48,294 bases of DNA from Streptomyces hydrogenans. Its GTDB lineage: Bacteria; Actinomycetota; Actinomycetes; Streptomycetales; Streptomycetaceae. Under the pieces are notes generated by a model. The model was given only the letters and a program-made list of their open reading frames with translations, was not told the DNA's origin and did not search any database. Position numbers and translations under genes: made by a program. Of this stretch, positions 16,560 to 25,117 are shown one piece after another (position 1 is the first letter of the stretch; the number at the start of each line of letters is the position of its first letter). The stretch lies in NCBI RefSeq assembly GCF_014656075.1, contig NZ_BNBS01000061.1, positions 1 to 48,294 of the forward strand, given 5' to 3'.

Positions 16560-17110
16560 CAAAATCTCAGGCCGCGGACACAGGTATTCATGTACTCCGA
16601 ATACGGCGTTTCGGAAGAGAGACGGCCAGCGGGGCGGATGATGACCGGCTTGTATCCAGGGTCGTCAAGGCGCTGACGAGTCTCGGACGGGGAGAGGCCG
16701 CCGGCGAGGATCCAGCGAGGCGCACGCGCATGTGCAGGACCTCGCGAGCCGTGGTGTCGTTGCCCTGGCGCCTGGGCTTGAAGCTTCCTCGCTGGCCGAC
16801 GACTTGATCCCGCTCCGGGCGAGGGCATGGAAGGTACGGGGGCGATGCGGGCCAGACATCGGCGTTCTGCCCTTGGACGCACGGCAGGGTCAGGCGAATG
16901 CCGCCTCAAGCAGGTGGCCACCCACACCGGACCACCACCTCCTCGAAGACTTCGGCACCCGCCGTGTCGTCTTCGGCATCCGGCTCAAGGACGGCCAAGA
17001 CATCTCCGTCACCTCCCTCTTCGCCTTCGCCCAGGTCTCCCTCATCCAGGCCGCACGACGGCTGCACGACATGAACGCTCACGTCGGGGTCATCGCCATC
17101 CGACGCTGAC
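16560..17110. other. Remnant DNA without a whole gene
   Basis: Two degraded coding traces are visible. On the minus strand, a C-terminal stretch reads LSPSETRQRLDDPGYKPVII, then RPAGRLSSETPYSEYMNTCV and a stop at 16559. On the plus strand, a stretch ending at 17109 reads FGTRRVVFGIRLKDGQDISV, then TSLFAFAQVSLIQAARRLHD. I cannot name either. They look like ends of genes cut by past insertions. Confidence 0.4.
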
Positions 17111-17174
17111 CTGCGCTGCCGGTGCTTGCGGGGCACTGTCCTTCAGCCAGGCCGCCTGACATCCCGTGGTGAGG

Positions 17175-17570
17175 TCAGGCGTCTTCGTCGTCGAACATGG
17201 TCTCTTCGATTTCGACGAGTTCATCGTGGGTCAGCTGCGGCGGGCTCCAGTTCCGGCTTCGGGCGTGCTGGATGAACCGCTCGTCCAGGGTGACGTGGTA
17301 GCGCTCGACGTAGTGGGCGAGGTCCGAGTACCAGAACCACTGGCCGTCGGTGAGCAAGGACAGGCCGCCGATCAGCTCGTGCTCCGGGCTGAGAACGTCG
17401 TGGACCCTCGTCGTGGTGGCAGCAAGGATCGTCCCTTCGCGCAGGTAGCGCGCGAGGGACTGCTCGTCCTGGTCTCCTTCGTCACGTGCGGCAGCGTGAA
17501 GCGAGGGTCCGTCGGGCCGGCCGTGCCCGAGTTCCCTGAACTCCCCGACGAAGCGGTCTGAGACGAAGGG
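17175..17570 (-). pseudogene. Hypothetical protein fragment fused to a transposase remnant
   Basis: About 130 codons with clean codon bias: FVSDRFVGEFRELGHGRPDG at the start, LIGGLSLLTDGQWFWYSDLA and HYVERYHVTLDERFIQHARS in the middle, and an acidic end VEIEETMFDDEDA. The WFWYSDLAHYVERYHVTLDE part resembles small hypothetical proteins that follow toxin or immunity genes, but I cannot name it. The upstream part is replaced by transposase sequence in another frame, so its original N-terminus and promoter are probably lost. Confidence 0.5.
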
Positions 17571-18432
17571 TGGGTGAGCTTGGGGTGGAGCCGGTCCCAG
17601 GAGCGGGCGGTGGCGGTGCCGTAGAGGCGGGTTTCGGTGACGGTTGCGGTGCCCGGGGTGCCCCAGGTGTCGGGCTGTCCGAAGACGAACTCGCCGCCGT
17701 GCCGGGGCGGACGGCCCTTGGCGTGAGGCTACCGCGGCGGTGCGGGCCTGCGCGGGACACGGTCCGAGCGCATCCGGGCCAACACCTGCACTGGCAGGTC
17801 CTTCAGCAGAAAGGCGAGGCGGGGTGCGTCGTATCCGGCGTCCGCAATGATGAGGATGTCCGGGTCCCCGATCTGCCACTGACCTGCGGTGATAAGCCGC
17901 TCGACCAGGTCGCGTAGCTGCCGGGCGGTGACGGTGGCCGTGTCGTCCCCAGGGGCAAGACGCAGCGCGTCCAGCAGCGCGGTCCACGAGCTGCGGCCGG
18001 GTTCCAGCGCGCAGACGATCGAGTAGGGCCATCCGGGGACCGGGATGTGCTGGCCCTTACCCCGGCCGTAGGTGTGGCAGAGGATCCGCTGTGGTGAGGT
18101 GTGAGCGGCCGGCCGCAGCCAGCAGGTGCCAGGACCAGCCGGCCGTCAACGGCTCGTGGTAGCGGCACCGAGGCCAGGACGCGTCGTATCCGGCCGCCAT
18201 CGATGCGGCCCTGGGCGAGCGCGGCGTAGAGACTGCCGTGCCCGCGGCGGTGTTCGCCCACCAGCGACAGCTCGGCCAGCGATCTCACCGGACCGTCACC
18301 GCACAAAACCGCGTCCGCCAGCTCGAACAGAGCGTCCGAACGGGCGGTCAGGCAGGAGTGGAACTCGCCCCGGAAGCGTGACAGTTCCGCCAACGACTCT
18401 CGCTGGGCATCGTGATGTTGCAGACTCATCCT
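17571..18432 (-). pseudogene. Truncated IS701-type transposase
   Basis: The N-terminal part starts at 18432: MSLQHHDAQRESLAELSRFR, then GEFHSCLTARSDALFELADA and VDGRLVLA. After a short deletion and frame change near 18120 it continues WLRPAAHTSPQRILCHTYGR, GKGQHIPVPGWPYSIVCALE, then DPDILIIADAGYDAPRLAFL. It breaks off near 17570 after WDRLHPKLTH. In intact relatives the segment after VLAVD carries the first catalytic Asp (DASNWLRP); here those residues are deleted. The C-terminal third is missing too. It is a dead element. Confidence 0.7.
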
Positions 18433-18606
18433 CACGGCCTTCGTGCTGGACGTGTGTGTTCCTTGGTCGGAGCACATGTTCAAACGAAGGCCGCTTCCAT
18501 GTACGGCGGATACCGAACCGAGTGACCAAGTACGACGCACCGTTCGACGACGCACGTTAAAGATCAAGTTAGGGCGTGTCCGACGATTCCCGCCGGGCCC
18601 GGCCCG

Positions 18607-19968
18607 TCAGTCGCGCCTGTACGCCGAGAAGGGCCGCACTCCCGAGCCCCAGCGCACGGCGACGACCAGGTCCTCGTACACGAGCACGCCCGCCAGTTCA
18701 CCCTTGTGCCGGTCCACGTCGCTGCCGGTGTCGATGCTCTCCTTCTCCTCACCGGTGGCGGCGTCGAGCACCACCAGTTCGTCGAGGCTGTCCTGCCGGG
18801 AGCCGCGGTCGGCGAGGACGGTCACCCGGCCGCCGGTCACGTCGAGGGCACGCAGGCCGCCCGCGACGGCCACGTCCTCCAGCCAGACCTGGCTGCCGCT
18901 CGCCAGGTCGAAGGCGACCACCCGGTCCCGGTACGACTTGCGCTCTCTGATCTCGGCACCGGCGTAAAGCCGCCCGTCCGCGACGGTCACGAGGGCCGGC
19001 GCATGCGCCTGGATGGTTCCGTATCCGCCGGTGGTCTCGATCCGGCCGGCCGCCTTCCCGTCCTCGCCGAAGAGGAGGAAGGCGCCCTGCCCGCCCTCCG
19101 TCGTCCCCCCGTTCTGCACGACCGGCGGCTCGGCCGACAGCAGGGCCACCTGCCCGTCCGGTGCGGGCGCCGTTCGCCCGCCGAGCGAAGCGGTCCACCG
19201 CAGCCCGCCGCCGGCCAGGTCGAACGCGGCCAGCCGCAGTTCGGTGCGGCCACAGGCGAGTACGGCGACGACCTGCCGCTCCCCGGCGGCGACCTGCTCG
19301 GGCACACAGTCCTCGGGGACGGCGGCCGTCCAGCGCGGGACGCCGGTCCGCAGGTCGAAGGCGCGCAGCGCCTTCGTTCCGGAGACGGCGGGCCGGGAGC
19401 CGGGGGTCCACAGGTCGTCGTCGGGGGCCCACATCTCGTCGGCGTCCCGCAGGACGGCAACCCCGCCACCGACGGCGACCATGTCCGTGAACGTCTCGGT
19501 CAGGTTTCCCCCGGGGGCGCGGGGCGTATGCCACCGCTCGCGGCCGCTCATGAGGTCGAGCGCGGCGACCGTCGAGCAGCCCGCGTTCATCACATCCCCC
19601 CGGGCGATCAAGAGGACGGAGCCAGCCGTGCGGCGGCTGACGGCGCAGATGTGCTCCTGCCCTGGCGGGGCGTACTCCCAGCGGACCTTGCCCGTCCTCG
19701 AGTCGAAGGCGCCGACCGCGTCGTACCTGCTGCGGACGAGCGTCTCGCCGACCAGCCAGGCCCCGTTGCCATAGTTCCTGGCGCCGTTGTCGACCGGGGC
19801 CTCCCAGACCAGGCGCAGCGAACTCCCCAGGGCGGAGCAGCCCATGACAAGTCCGAGGGCGCACAGCGCGGTGACGGCCGCGAGCAGGGGGCGGAGCCCG
19901 CGCCCCGCTCCCCGGCGGCCCGACGGCCACCGCCCCCGCCCTGTGCCGTCAGTCGTGCGCGCTGCCAT
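18607..19968 (-). CDS. PQQ-like beta-propeller lipoprotein
   Basis: A 453-residue exported protein. After a basic start there is a hydrophobic signal segment (PLLAAVTALCALGLVMGCSA) with a lipobox ending in Cys, so it is probably anchored to the outer face of the membrane. The rest is built of PQQ/WD-like blades with the typical ending of an Asp-x-x-(S/T)-G turn followed by Trp: AFDSRTGKVRWEY, ALDLMSGRERWHT, AFDLRTGVPRWTA, AFDLAGGGLRWTA and AFDLASGSQVWLE. Such proteins act as scaffolds or sensors; no PQQ enzyme residues are evident. ATG 19968 gives a normal signal peptide. It is monocistronic. Confidence 0.85.
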   Translation of the reverse strand: MAARTTDGTGRGRWPSGRRGAGRGLRPLLAAVTALCALGLVMGCSALGSSLRLVWEAPVDNGARNYGNGAWLVGETLVRSRYDAVGAFDSRTGKVRWEYAPPGQEHICAVSRRTAGSVLLIARGDVMNAGCSTVAALDLMSGRERWHTPRAPGGNLTETFTDMVAVGGGVAVLRDADEMWAPDDDLWTPGSRPAVSGTKALRAFDLRTGVPRWTAAVPEDCVPEQVAAGERQVVAVLACGRTELRLAAFDLAGGGLRWTASLGGRTAPAPDGQVALLSAEPPVVQNGGTTEGGQGAFLLFGEDGKAAGRIETTGGYGTIQAHAPALVTVADGRLYAGAEIRERKSYRDRVVAFDLASGSQVWLEDVAVAGGLRALDVTGGRVTVLADRGSRQDSLDELVVLDAATGEEKESIDTGSDVDRHKGELAGVLVYEDLVVAVRWGSGVRPFSAYRRD

Positions 19969-20221
19969 ACGGATCCCCACCCCTGGCTCGAACGGCCGAA
20001 TCCCCGTCAGGCTAGAGCACACCTGATCAGTGCCCCGCGGGCACCGGCCCGCTTAACAGTCGCCCCTGGCCCGGCCCCCGTGTGGCACTGCCGCGCCCCG
20101 GAGAGTGCCCAGGGCCCCGGTGGTGTGAGGTCCGAGGTGGGGGGAGTGGGCCGCCGCTCCTGACTGCCTCGTGCTCGTGCCGTGCTCGGGCCGGCGTCCG
20201 TTCGGGGATGGTCCCGTGGAT
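19969..20221. other. Non-coding upstream region
   Basis: This is the region upstream of the propeller gene. No gene is recognised, although Arg/Pro-rich open frames exist as expected from the GC content. Confidence 0.4.
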
Positions 20222-20420
20222 CCCGGTACCGCCCCTACCGTGCTCGTACCGCGCCGGTAGGGTCTGCTTCAGCCCGTGCCGATATGGCGTGCGCGGGCGA
20301 GGCCCGGCGCCCCGGAGGTCATCCAGGGGGCAGTACCGTCGGGCCGCCCAAGCCCTCTTGACGGCCCCTCGGCCCGATCCCTGGCCCGGCCCCGTGGGTC
20401 GAGGGCACGGGAAGCGCCCG
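20222..20420 (+). repeat. Copy 1 of a dispersed non-coding repeat
   Basis: Segment containing CAGCCCGTGCC, GCGCGGGCGAGGCCCGGCGC, GGGCAGTACCGTCGGGCCGC and TTGACGGCCCCTC in order. The same ordered blocks occur at about 38770-38920 (CAGCCCGTGCC, GCGCGGGCCAGGCCCGGTGC, GGGCAGTATCACAGGGCCGC, CTGACGGCGCCTC). Neither copy is convincingly coding. Confidence 0.5.
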
Positions 20421-20489
20421 GACCGCCGCCCAGCGCCGTTTCCCACCCTCACCCCACCCTCACCCCGCCATCACCGTGTTCTCTCTGCT

Positions 20490-20612
20490 CAGAACCGTCA
20501 TCGAGGCCGTCATGGGGCCGTCATCAGGCCGTCATCCGGCGTGACGTGATGACGACCTTGCCGCCCCGGATGACGCCCCCATGACGCCCTCAATGACGAC
20601 GTGGTGACGACC
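20490..20612. repeat. Cluster of GTCATC / GATGAC motifs
   Basis: In about 120 nt, GTCATC/GTCATG and its complement GATGAC/CATGAC/AATGAC occur roughly ten times. They run first in one orientation (20497-20540) and then the other (20546-20610), forming a large imperfect inverted array. It lies about 350 nt upstream of the RsbW-like gene. It has no coding appearance. Confidence 0.55.
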
Positions 20613-20959
20613 GCCCCACGCCCCGGCTCACCCCGCCTCCCCCTCCCCGACGCCAACGAGCTGAAGGCCACCCGCTCGGTGTGAGCGCCCGATGCGGGGG
20701 CAGACGGCGTGTTGGAGCGCATGGAACGCCCGCGCCATCTGCCGTGGTCACCCCCTCCACATGCGGCCGGCACCGTCCCGCCCGGACCCCCTTCCGGCGC
20801 GGGGCGGCTCCGTTCCCGGCCCACCGCCCCAGCCCGGGCGGGCTCGTACCCGCCCAGGTGACACAGAGCCCCACACCCGCGCCCGTGCCCTGCGTGCAGT
20901 GCGGGATCGGGGGTAAACGGCTCGTGCACTTTGCACGAAGACGGGGGAGGCCGAGGGGT

Positions 20960-21409
20960 GTGGAGCCGGCGACGGGTGACGGGGACGCGCAGTTGCTGAT
21001 GGCGGACGTCATCATGACGTCCGGCGTCTTCGAGGGCAGCGAGGACATCGCACTCGCCCGCGACCTCGCGGGCTCCTTCCTCACCGACGTCCAGGCCGTG
21101 CACGGCCTGCCAGTGTCCCCAGACGCGATGAGCACGGTGCAGCTCGTGGTCAGCGAGCTCGTCACCAACGCCCGCAAGTACGCCCCCGGACCCTGCCTGC
21201 TCACCCTGGAGGTCACCGGCGGCAGTGTCCAGGTGAACGTCTGGGACAGCAATCCGACCCCGCCCTTGCTCCTCGCGCCCGACCCGACTCGCATCGGCCG
21301 GCACGGACTGGAGATCGTGATGGCCGTCGGACAGAGCTTCGCCATCCACCGCGAACCGGTGGGCAAGCGGATCACCACGACGATCCCGCTGGCCGACGAT
21401 CCCGCGTAG
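20960..21409 (+). CDS. RsbW-like anti-sigma-type ATP-binding protein, second copy
   Basis: A 149-residue HATPase_c protein. The N-box is LVVSELVTNARKYAPGPC, with Glu and Asn present. The GRHGLEIVMAVGQSF stretch corresponds to the G-box, and KRITTTIPL ends the fold. The N-terminal half (SEDIALARDLAGSFLTDVQA) is typical of orphan Streptomyces copies. GTG 20960 has GGGGGAGG about 10 nt upstream; an ATG at 21000 is an alternative. No partner sigma factor is adjacent. It is a different lineage from the protein at 9711-10100. Confidence 0.82.
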   Translation: MEPATGDGDAQLLMADVIMTSGVFEGSEDIALARDLAGSFLTDVQAVHGLPVSPDAMSTVQLVVSELVTNARKYAPGPCLLTLEVTGGSVQVNVWDSNPTPPLLLAPDPTRIGRHGLEIVMAVGQSFAIHREPVGKRITTTIPLADDPA

Positions 21410-21705
21410 AGCCCGTCCCCAGCCCCCTCCTGCCCGGCCCCGCGCGGCCCCCGGTACGTGCCCCACGTGCGATCTCTCGGTTTCGTGACAGCGGGGCAAG
21501 AGGCAGCGGTGAGACGGCGCCTTGTCACAGGTCAGCCCGGTCTTCTTGAGTGGGGTGCACTGTCGTGGGTGTGAAAGATCGCGGCGATTTCACTGTCACG
21601 GGGCGGTACCTGTGCAGGTGGCGTACTGACATGGAACTGAGAGATCGCAGCAGGGCCGCGGAGTGCGGTGGGGGTGTCGGCAGCCTGGAGCGGCTGAGCG
21701 GGTCC
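21410..21705. other. Intergenic region
   Basis: No gene is recognised. AGATCGC is repeated about 60 nt apart (near 21574 and 21644), which may be a regulatory or terminator region for the short membrane-protein gene on the minus strand. Confidence 0.35.
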
Positions 21706-21837
21706 TTACTTGTCCTGTTGTCCCGCCCGTTTGCGTACTGCCCATACGACGAGCGCGGTGCAGGCCGCTGTGATCAGGCTGGCGGGGAGTTCGGTGAGCA
21801 GGCCTTGGACGATGAGGGTCAGGGCGGTGTCGATCAT
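21706..21837 (-). CDS. Small single-pass membrane protein (43 residues)
   Basis: A very short gene easily missed by annotation: MIDTALTLIVQGLLTELPAS, then LITAACTALVVWAVRKRAGQ and QDK. An N-terminal amphipathic helix, one hydrophobic helix and a basic tail give a holin- or effector-like layout with the tail in the cytoplasm. GGGAGA lies about 6 nt before the ATG at 21837. It is divergent from the helix-turn-helix/cyclase gene at 22022. The same divergent layout recurs with the 63-residue protein at 34302-34493 and its NTPase neighbour. Its function is unknown; a membrane effector controlled by the neighbour is a hypothesis. Confidence 0.65.
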   Translation of the reverse strand: MIDTALTLIVQGLLTELPASLITAACTALVVWAVRKRAGQQDK

Positions 21838-21977
21838 GGTGTCTCCCGGTGCGATTCCGATTGGTCTCCTCCAGGTTGGGCTTGTTCACAGGGGTGCTGA
21901 CGTGGTCTGACGTCCTCAGACAACTCAGGTCGGGGATTTACGGGTTCGGACGCGGTACCTTGCCCGTCGGACGTAGT

Positions 21978-22007
21978 TGGACGCTTCTGGACACTTCTGG
22001 ACACTTC
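21978..22007 (+). promoter_or_regulatory. Triple 10-bp direct repeat before the HTH-cyclase gene
   Basis: TGGACGCTTC, TGGACACTTC and TGGACACTTC stand head to tail without gaps, ending 14 nt before the ATG at 22022 and next to its ribosome-binding site (GTGGGGGA). One helical turn per unit suggests co-operative binding by a repressor, perhaps the gene's own product. Confidence 0.6.
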
Positions 22008-22021
22008 GTGGGGGATCACGC

Positions 22022-22987
22022 ATGGCTCGGCTTACGGCTCCCTTGTTTCTGCCTGGACCTCGCAAAAAGCTGAGCGATGAGCTGCACCTAGCTCACCGCC
22101 GGGCGGGTTGGCCCTCGGTGCGTGAGCTGGCACGGGCCTTGGGTCCCGGAGTGGTCAGCTCAAGCCGGATCCACGACGCCTTCACCAAGCCCCGGCTGCC
22201 GACGTGGGGCCTTGTCGAGATGCTGGTGACCGAGCTCGGGAGCCGAACGCCTGGAGCCGATGCGGCAGTCGAGGTGAAGCGGTTCCACGCGTTGTGGGAC
22301 GTAGCTGCGGAAGCGGACTCCTTGCCGCAAGCCGCGGATGAGCCCGGGCAAGTTCAGGAGGCGGCTCCGTCGATGCTCCAGGCCGCAACGGGCACGGATG
22401 CCTTTGCGTTCGGGAGGCCTGTACCGAGCACCTTGCTGCTAGCCGACATTGCGCGGTTCAACGGACACGACGATGTCGAGCAGGGATACATGCGCCGGAT
22501 GCTCTCCAACCTCCTTGACCGTGTCGCAGAGGCCGCTGGCATCGATCCGGCTGCGCGGCGGCGGATGGATCAGGGAGACGGATTCCTCGAACTGATCGAC
22601 GCCGCTGTCCCCATGACCAATCTCCTGCGTACCGTGCTCGGAGTCGTCCCCACGGAGCTGCGAACGCTCAACCGGCTTGCCTCGGACTCGGTCCAACTCC
22701 GTCCGCGGCTGGTCCTGGCCACGGGCAACGTGAGCATGGACGGACACGGCTGGACAGGCGCCGCTCTCAACGACGCCTGCCGACTGCTTGACGCAGACGC
22801 AGTCCGGGCGGCACTGCACGACCGCACGGATAACTACGTGCTGTGCGTATCAGATGCCGTCTACTGGACGACCGTGAGCCAGAACCACCCCGGCATCAGC
22901 ACGGTGGAGTTCCACGAGATCGGCGTCCAGACAAAAAACGGGAGCATGCGGGCGTGGCTGCACCAGCCGCTGTCGGCACACACGTAA
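22022..22987 (+). CDS. Helix-turn-helix protein with class III nucleotide-cyclase-like domain
   Basis: A 321-residue protein. Residues about 16-75 form a helix-turn-helix-like domain (LHLAHRRAGWPSVRELARAL, then SRIHDAFTKPRLPTWGLVEM). After a Gln/Ala/Glu-rich linker, residues 135-315 match the class III cyclase fold: LLLADIARF with metal-ligand Asp142, QGDGFLEL with Asp186, and HGWTGAALNDACRLLD with Asn250 and Arg254 spaced as the transition-state pair (N-x3-R). The usual purine-selecting Lys four residues before the second Asp is replaced by Met182, so the nucleotide substrate is uncertain. It resembles cyclase-type signalling proteins in bacterial conflict systems. A short membrane-protein gene lies divergently, and a hairpin terminator follows. 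Confidence 0.72.
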   Translation: MARLTAPLFLPGPRKKLSDELHLAHRRAGWPSVRELARALGPGVVSSSRIHDAFTKPRLPTWGLVEMLVTELGSRTPGADAAVEVKRFHALWDVAAEADSLPQAADEPGQVQEAAPSMLQAATGTDAFAFGRPVPSTLLLADIARFNGHDDVEQGYMRRMLSNLLDRVAEAAGIDPAARRRMDQGDGFLELIDAAVPMTNLLRTVLGVVPTELRTLNRLASDSVQLRPRLVLATGNVSMDGHGWTGAALNDACRLLDADAVRAALHDRTDNYVLCVSDAVYWTTVSQNHPGISTVEFHEIGVQTKNGSMRAWLHQPLSAHT

Positions 22988-23007
22988 GCGGCTCCTGCTG
23001 GGCCGGC

Positions 23008-23032
23008 GGCCGGACGGACTGTCCGTCCGGCC
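23008..23032 (+). terminator. Terminator of the HTH-cyclase gene
   Basis: A perfect 11-bp stem (23008-23018 with 23022-23032) with a CTG loop lies 20 nt after the stop codon. Confidence 0.75.
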
Positions 23033-23164
23033 GTGAGGGACCGGGGCAGCTCATGCGCATGGTGGAGACGGCGACGCTCGCCCACGCTGGAGCTACTGAA
23101 GAGTGCGGCAGAACTTTGCGCCGGCCCCCTCGGGGGCGGGGCGGGCTTCCTCGCCCCGCGGGTT

Positions 23165-23433
23165 CCTCCTCGGCGCGGGGATGGACCCGGGACCTCCCTG
23201 GACCAGCTCCGTCAGGAGGTCTGCTCCCTGCTCGCGCGGGGATGGTCCCGGCCTAGCGGAAGAGCGGGACCGACTGGCCAGCTGCTCCCCGCGCCCGCGG
23301 GGATGGTCCCGGCCGTGAGCTCACCTCGCTCCACCGCACCAACTGCTCCCCGCGCCCGCGGGGATCGGGCCCTTCTTCTCACAGCCGCATCGCGGCCGCG
23401 GCGACTTGCTTTCTGCGCCGTGGAGATGGCCCG
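23165..23433 (+). CRISPR. CRISPR array 0, decayed and leaderless (about 5 repeats)
   Basis: Repeats begin near 23165, 23221, 23282, 23343 and 23405. Only the third and fourth are close to consensus (CTGCTCCCCGCGCCCGCGGG and onward). The first lacks its beginning, and the last reads CTTGCTTTCTGCGCCGTGGA. It has no leader of its own and is followed at once by leader 1. It looks like the worn distal tail of an older array. Confidence 0.75.
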
Positions 23434-23658
23434 TTGCGGTCGGTGAGTGTGGGAGAGGTCGTTGTGGTTGCTCGCCACCGAGCTGATCCTGCTCCTGTGC
23501 TCACCACTGAGGTCACCATGCCCGGGGTTACTCACCAAGGGGCTCACCACCGAACTCACCACGGGTGGTTCTCTGGACCCCCGGGGAGTGTTTTGTCTGT
23601 TTCGGTGAAAGTTGCTTGGAAGCGGGCCGGTGTCGGGTAGAACTGCAGGTCAGGAAGA
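23434..23658 (+). promoter_or_regulatory. CRISPR leader 1 (long form)
   Basis: The conserved leader core TTTTGTCTGTTTCGGTGAAA, then GTTGCTTGG, ends with TAGAACTGCAGGTCAGGAAG directly before the first repeat. TTGGAA (23616-23621) and TAGAAC (23638-23643), 16 nt apart, form a plausible promoter that would start transcription at the first repeat. Upstream lies a long part with repeated CTCACC words (CTCACCAC, CTCACCAA), shared with leaders 4 and 5. Confidence 0.8.
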
Positions 23659-24453
23659 CTGCTCCCCGCCCGCGCGGGGATGGACCCAAGGCCGCCGCCG
23701 CCCGCGAGATCGGGATCACCTGCTCCCCGCCCGCGCGGGGATGGACCCCACATGCTCAAGCAGTGGTCCCGCGAGTTCCGCTGCTCCCCGCCCGCGCGGG
23801 GATGGACCCGGCGAGTTCACCCCTCGCCCCTGACCCGCGAGCTGCTCCCCGCCCGCGCGGGGATGGACCCGCCACCGACGCGTAGGCGGCACCCGCAGGC
23901 GCCTGCTCCCCGCCCGCGCGGGGATGGACCCGGCAGTAAGTCCGGCATCGTCATGAAGGAGGGCTGCTCCCCGCCCGCGCGGGGATGGACCCGCGATCAA
24001 CCCCAAGGACTGGCTCGACCCGGCCTGCTCCCTGCCCGTGCGGGGATAGACCCAACGGCATCCGCAAGGTCTGGAACTTGGTCACCTGCTCCCCGTACGC
24101 GTGGGGAGGGACCCAACAGCGACGAAGTGCCGGCCTACCGGCACACCTGCTCCCCGCTCGCGCGGGGATGGGCCGTGCACCCGACCGCCGCCCCGGCCCT
24201 CGGTGAACTGCTCCCCGCCCCCGCGGGGATGGACCCACCATGCGGACCACCGCCCGCATACAGGCCGTCTGCTCCCCGCACCCGCAGGGACAGCGGGACT
24301 CCTGCTCCTCGCTCCCGTGGGGATGGACCCGGCCTCGCCACCGTGCCCGCCGGCGACCTGTGCTGCTCCCCGTGCCCGCGGGGATGGCCCTGGCGGATCC
24401 GGCGTGTACGCCGCCGGGAACGGTTGCTGCTCTGCTCGTGCGTGGATGGTTCC
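23659..24453 (+). CRISPR. CRISPR array 1 (14 repeats)
   Basis: Type I-E array with 29-nt repeats (CTGCTCCCCGCCCGCGCGGG, then GATGGACCC) and mostly 32-nt spacers, so the unit is 61 nt. The stem CCCCGC...GCGGGG matches Cas6e substrates. The repeats near the leader are identical. Those from 24025 onward carry substitutions, the spacer after 24269 is reduced to about 4 nt, and the last repeat (about 24425) is degenerate. Spacer 24054-24085 recurs in array 5. Confidence 0.95.
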
Positions 24454-24565
24454 GACGGGGCGGAGGCTGGGTGGCAGGGGTGTGTGAGTGTTTGGGATCC
24501 GGCTGGCTGTTGGGGTGGCGCGGGGTGTGGTCGGTTTCTTTGTCCTGGGCTCTCCCTTCCGTACT

Positions 24566-24994
24566 ATGTACTGGGTGAACACTGATTTTGACTCTTACTC
24601 GCTCCGTGCTGGTCCGCCGCCCGTGGAGGTCTACCTCCGGTTGCGGGTGACCTCGGGGTTGAGCGCGAAGACTGTGGAGGCCGCCGAGGCGGGCCTGCCG
24701 AACACCTGGCACGGCGTAACGGTGCTGTGTGGGGATGAGCCGGTCGGGATGGGTCGTGTGATCGGAGACGGTGGTTGCTTCTTCCAGATCGTTGACATCT
24801 GTGTCGCGCCTCAGCACCAGGGGCGCGGCCTGGGGAAGAAGATCATGGCGGAGTTGATGTGTGAGCTGGAGCGGAGGGCGCCGGACGGTGCGTATGTCTC
24901 GCTGATCGCTGACGGCGATGCCCGGTTCCTGTATGAAAAGTTCGGATTCCGGCAGACAGCACCGGCGTCGGTCGGTATGTACCTCACTGTGTGA
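24566..24994 (+). CDS. GNAT-family N-acetyltransferase
   Basis: A 142-residue GCN5-related acetyltransferase that uses acetyl-CoA. The acetyl-CoA loop (motif A) is DICVAPQHQGRGLGKKIMAE, with the Q/R-x-x-G-x-G pattern. Motif B ends DARFLYEKFGFRQTAPASVG, the common C-terminal signature, and GVTVLCGDEPVGMGRVIGDG is the central strand pair. It stands alone between CRISPR arrays 1 and 2. A TACTAT -10-like hexamer overlaps the proposed ATG, so the message may be leaderless and start at the GTG at 24575. The substrate is unknown, and a link to CRISPR function is only positional. Codon use is less GC-biased at its start, which may hint at recent arrival. Confidence 0.88.
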   Translation: MYWVNTDFDSYSLRAGPPPVEVYLRLRVTSGLSAKTVEAAEAGLPNTWHGVTVLCGDEPVGMGRVIGDGGCFFQIVDICVAPQHQGRGLGKKIMAELMCELERRAPDGAYVSLIADGDARFLYEKFGFRQTAPASVGMYLTV

Positions 24995-25117
24995 CGGAGC
25001 CGGGCTGTGGTCGCGACGGGCCCGGGTCCAGGAGGCGTCAGCCGATGGTCGGCTTCTTCGTCCAGTCGGTCGGTGGGCCTTTGCGGGTGAGGCGGCGGGT
25101 CGTGAGGGTATCGTCGC

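Noticed and set aside
18706..20163. Plus-strand open frame opposite the PQQ propeller gene
   Set aside because: Shadow of the minus-strand gene, which has a signal peptide, lipobox and repeated propeller blades.
24995..25117. Possible leader for array 2
   Set aside because: It lacks the leader core (TTTTGTCTG, GTAGAACTGCAGG) found in all six leaders, and the first repeat of the array is worn, so it looks like an old array end exposed by the acetyltransferase insertion.
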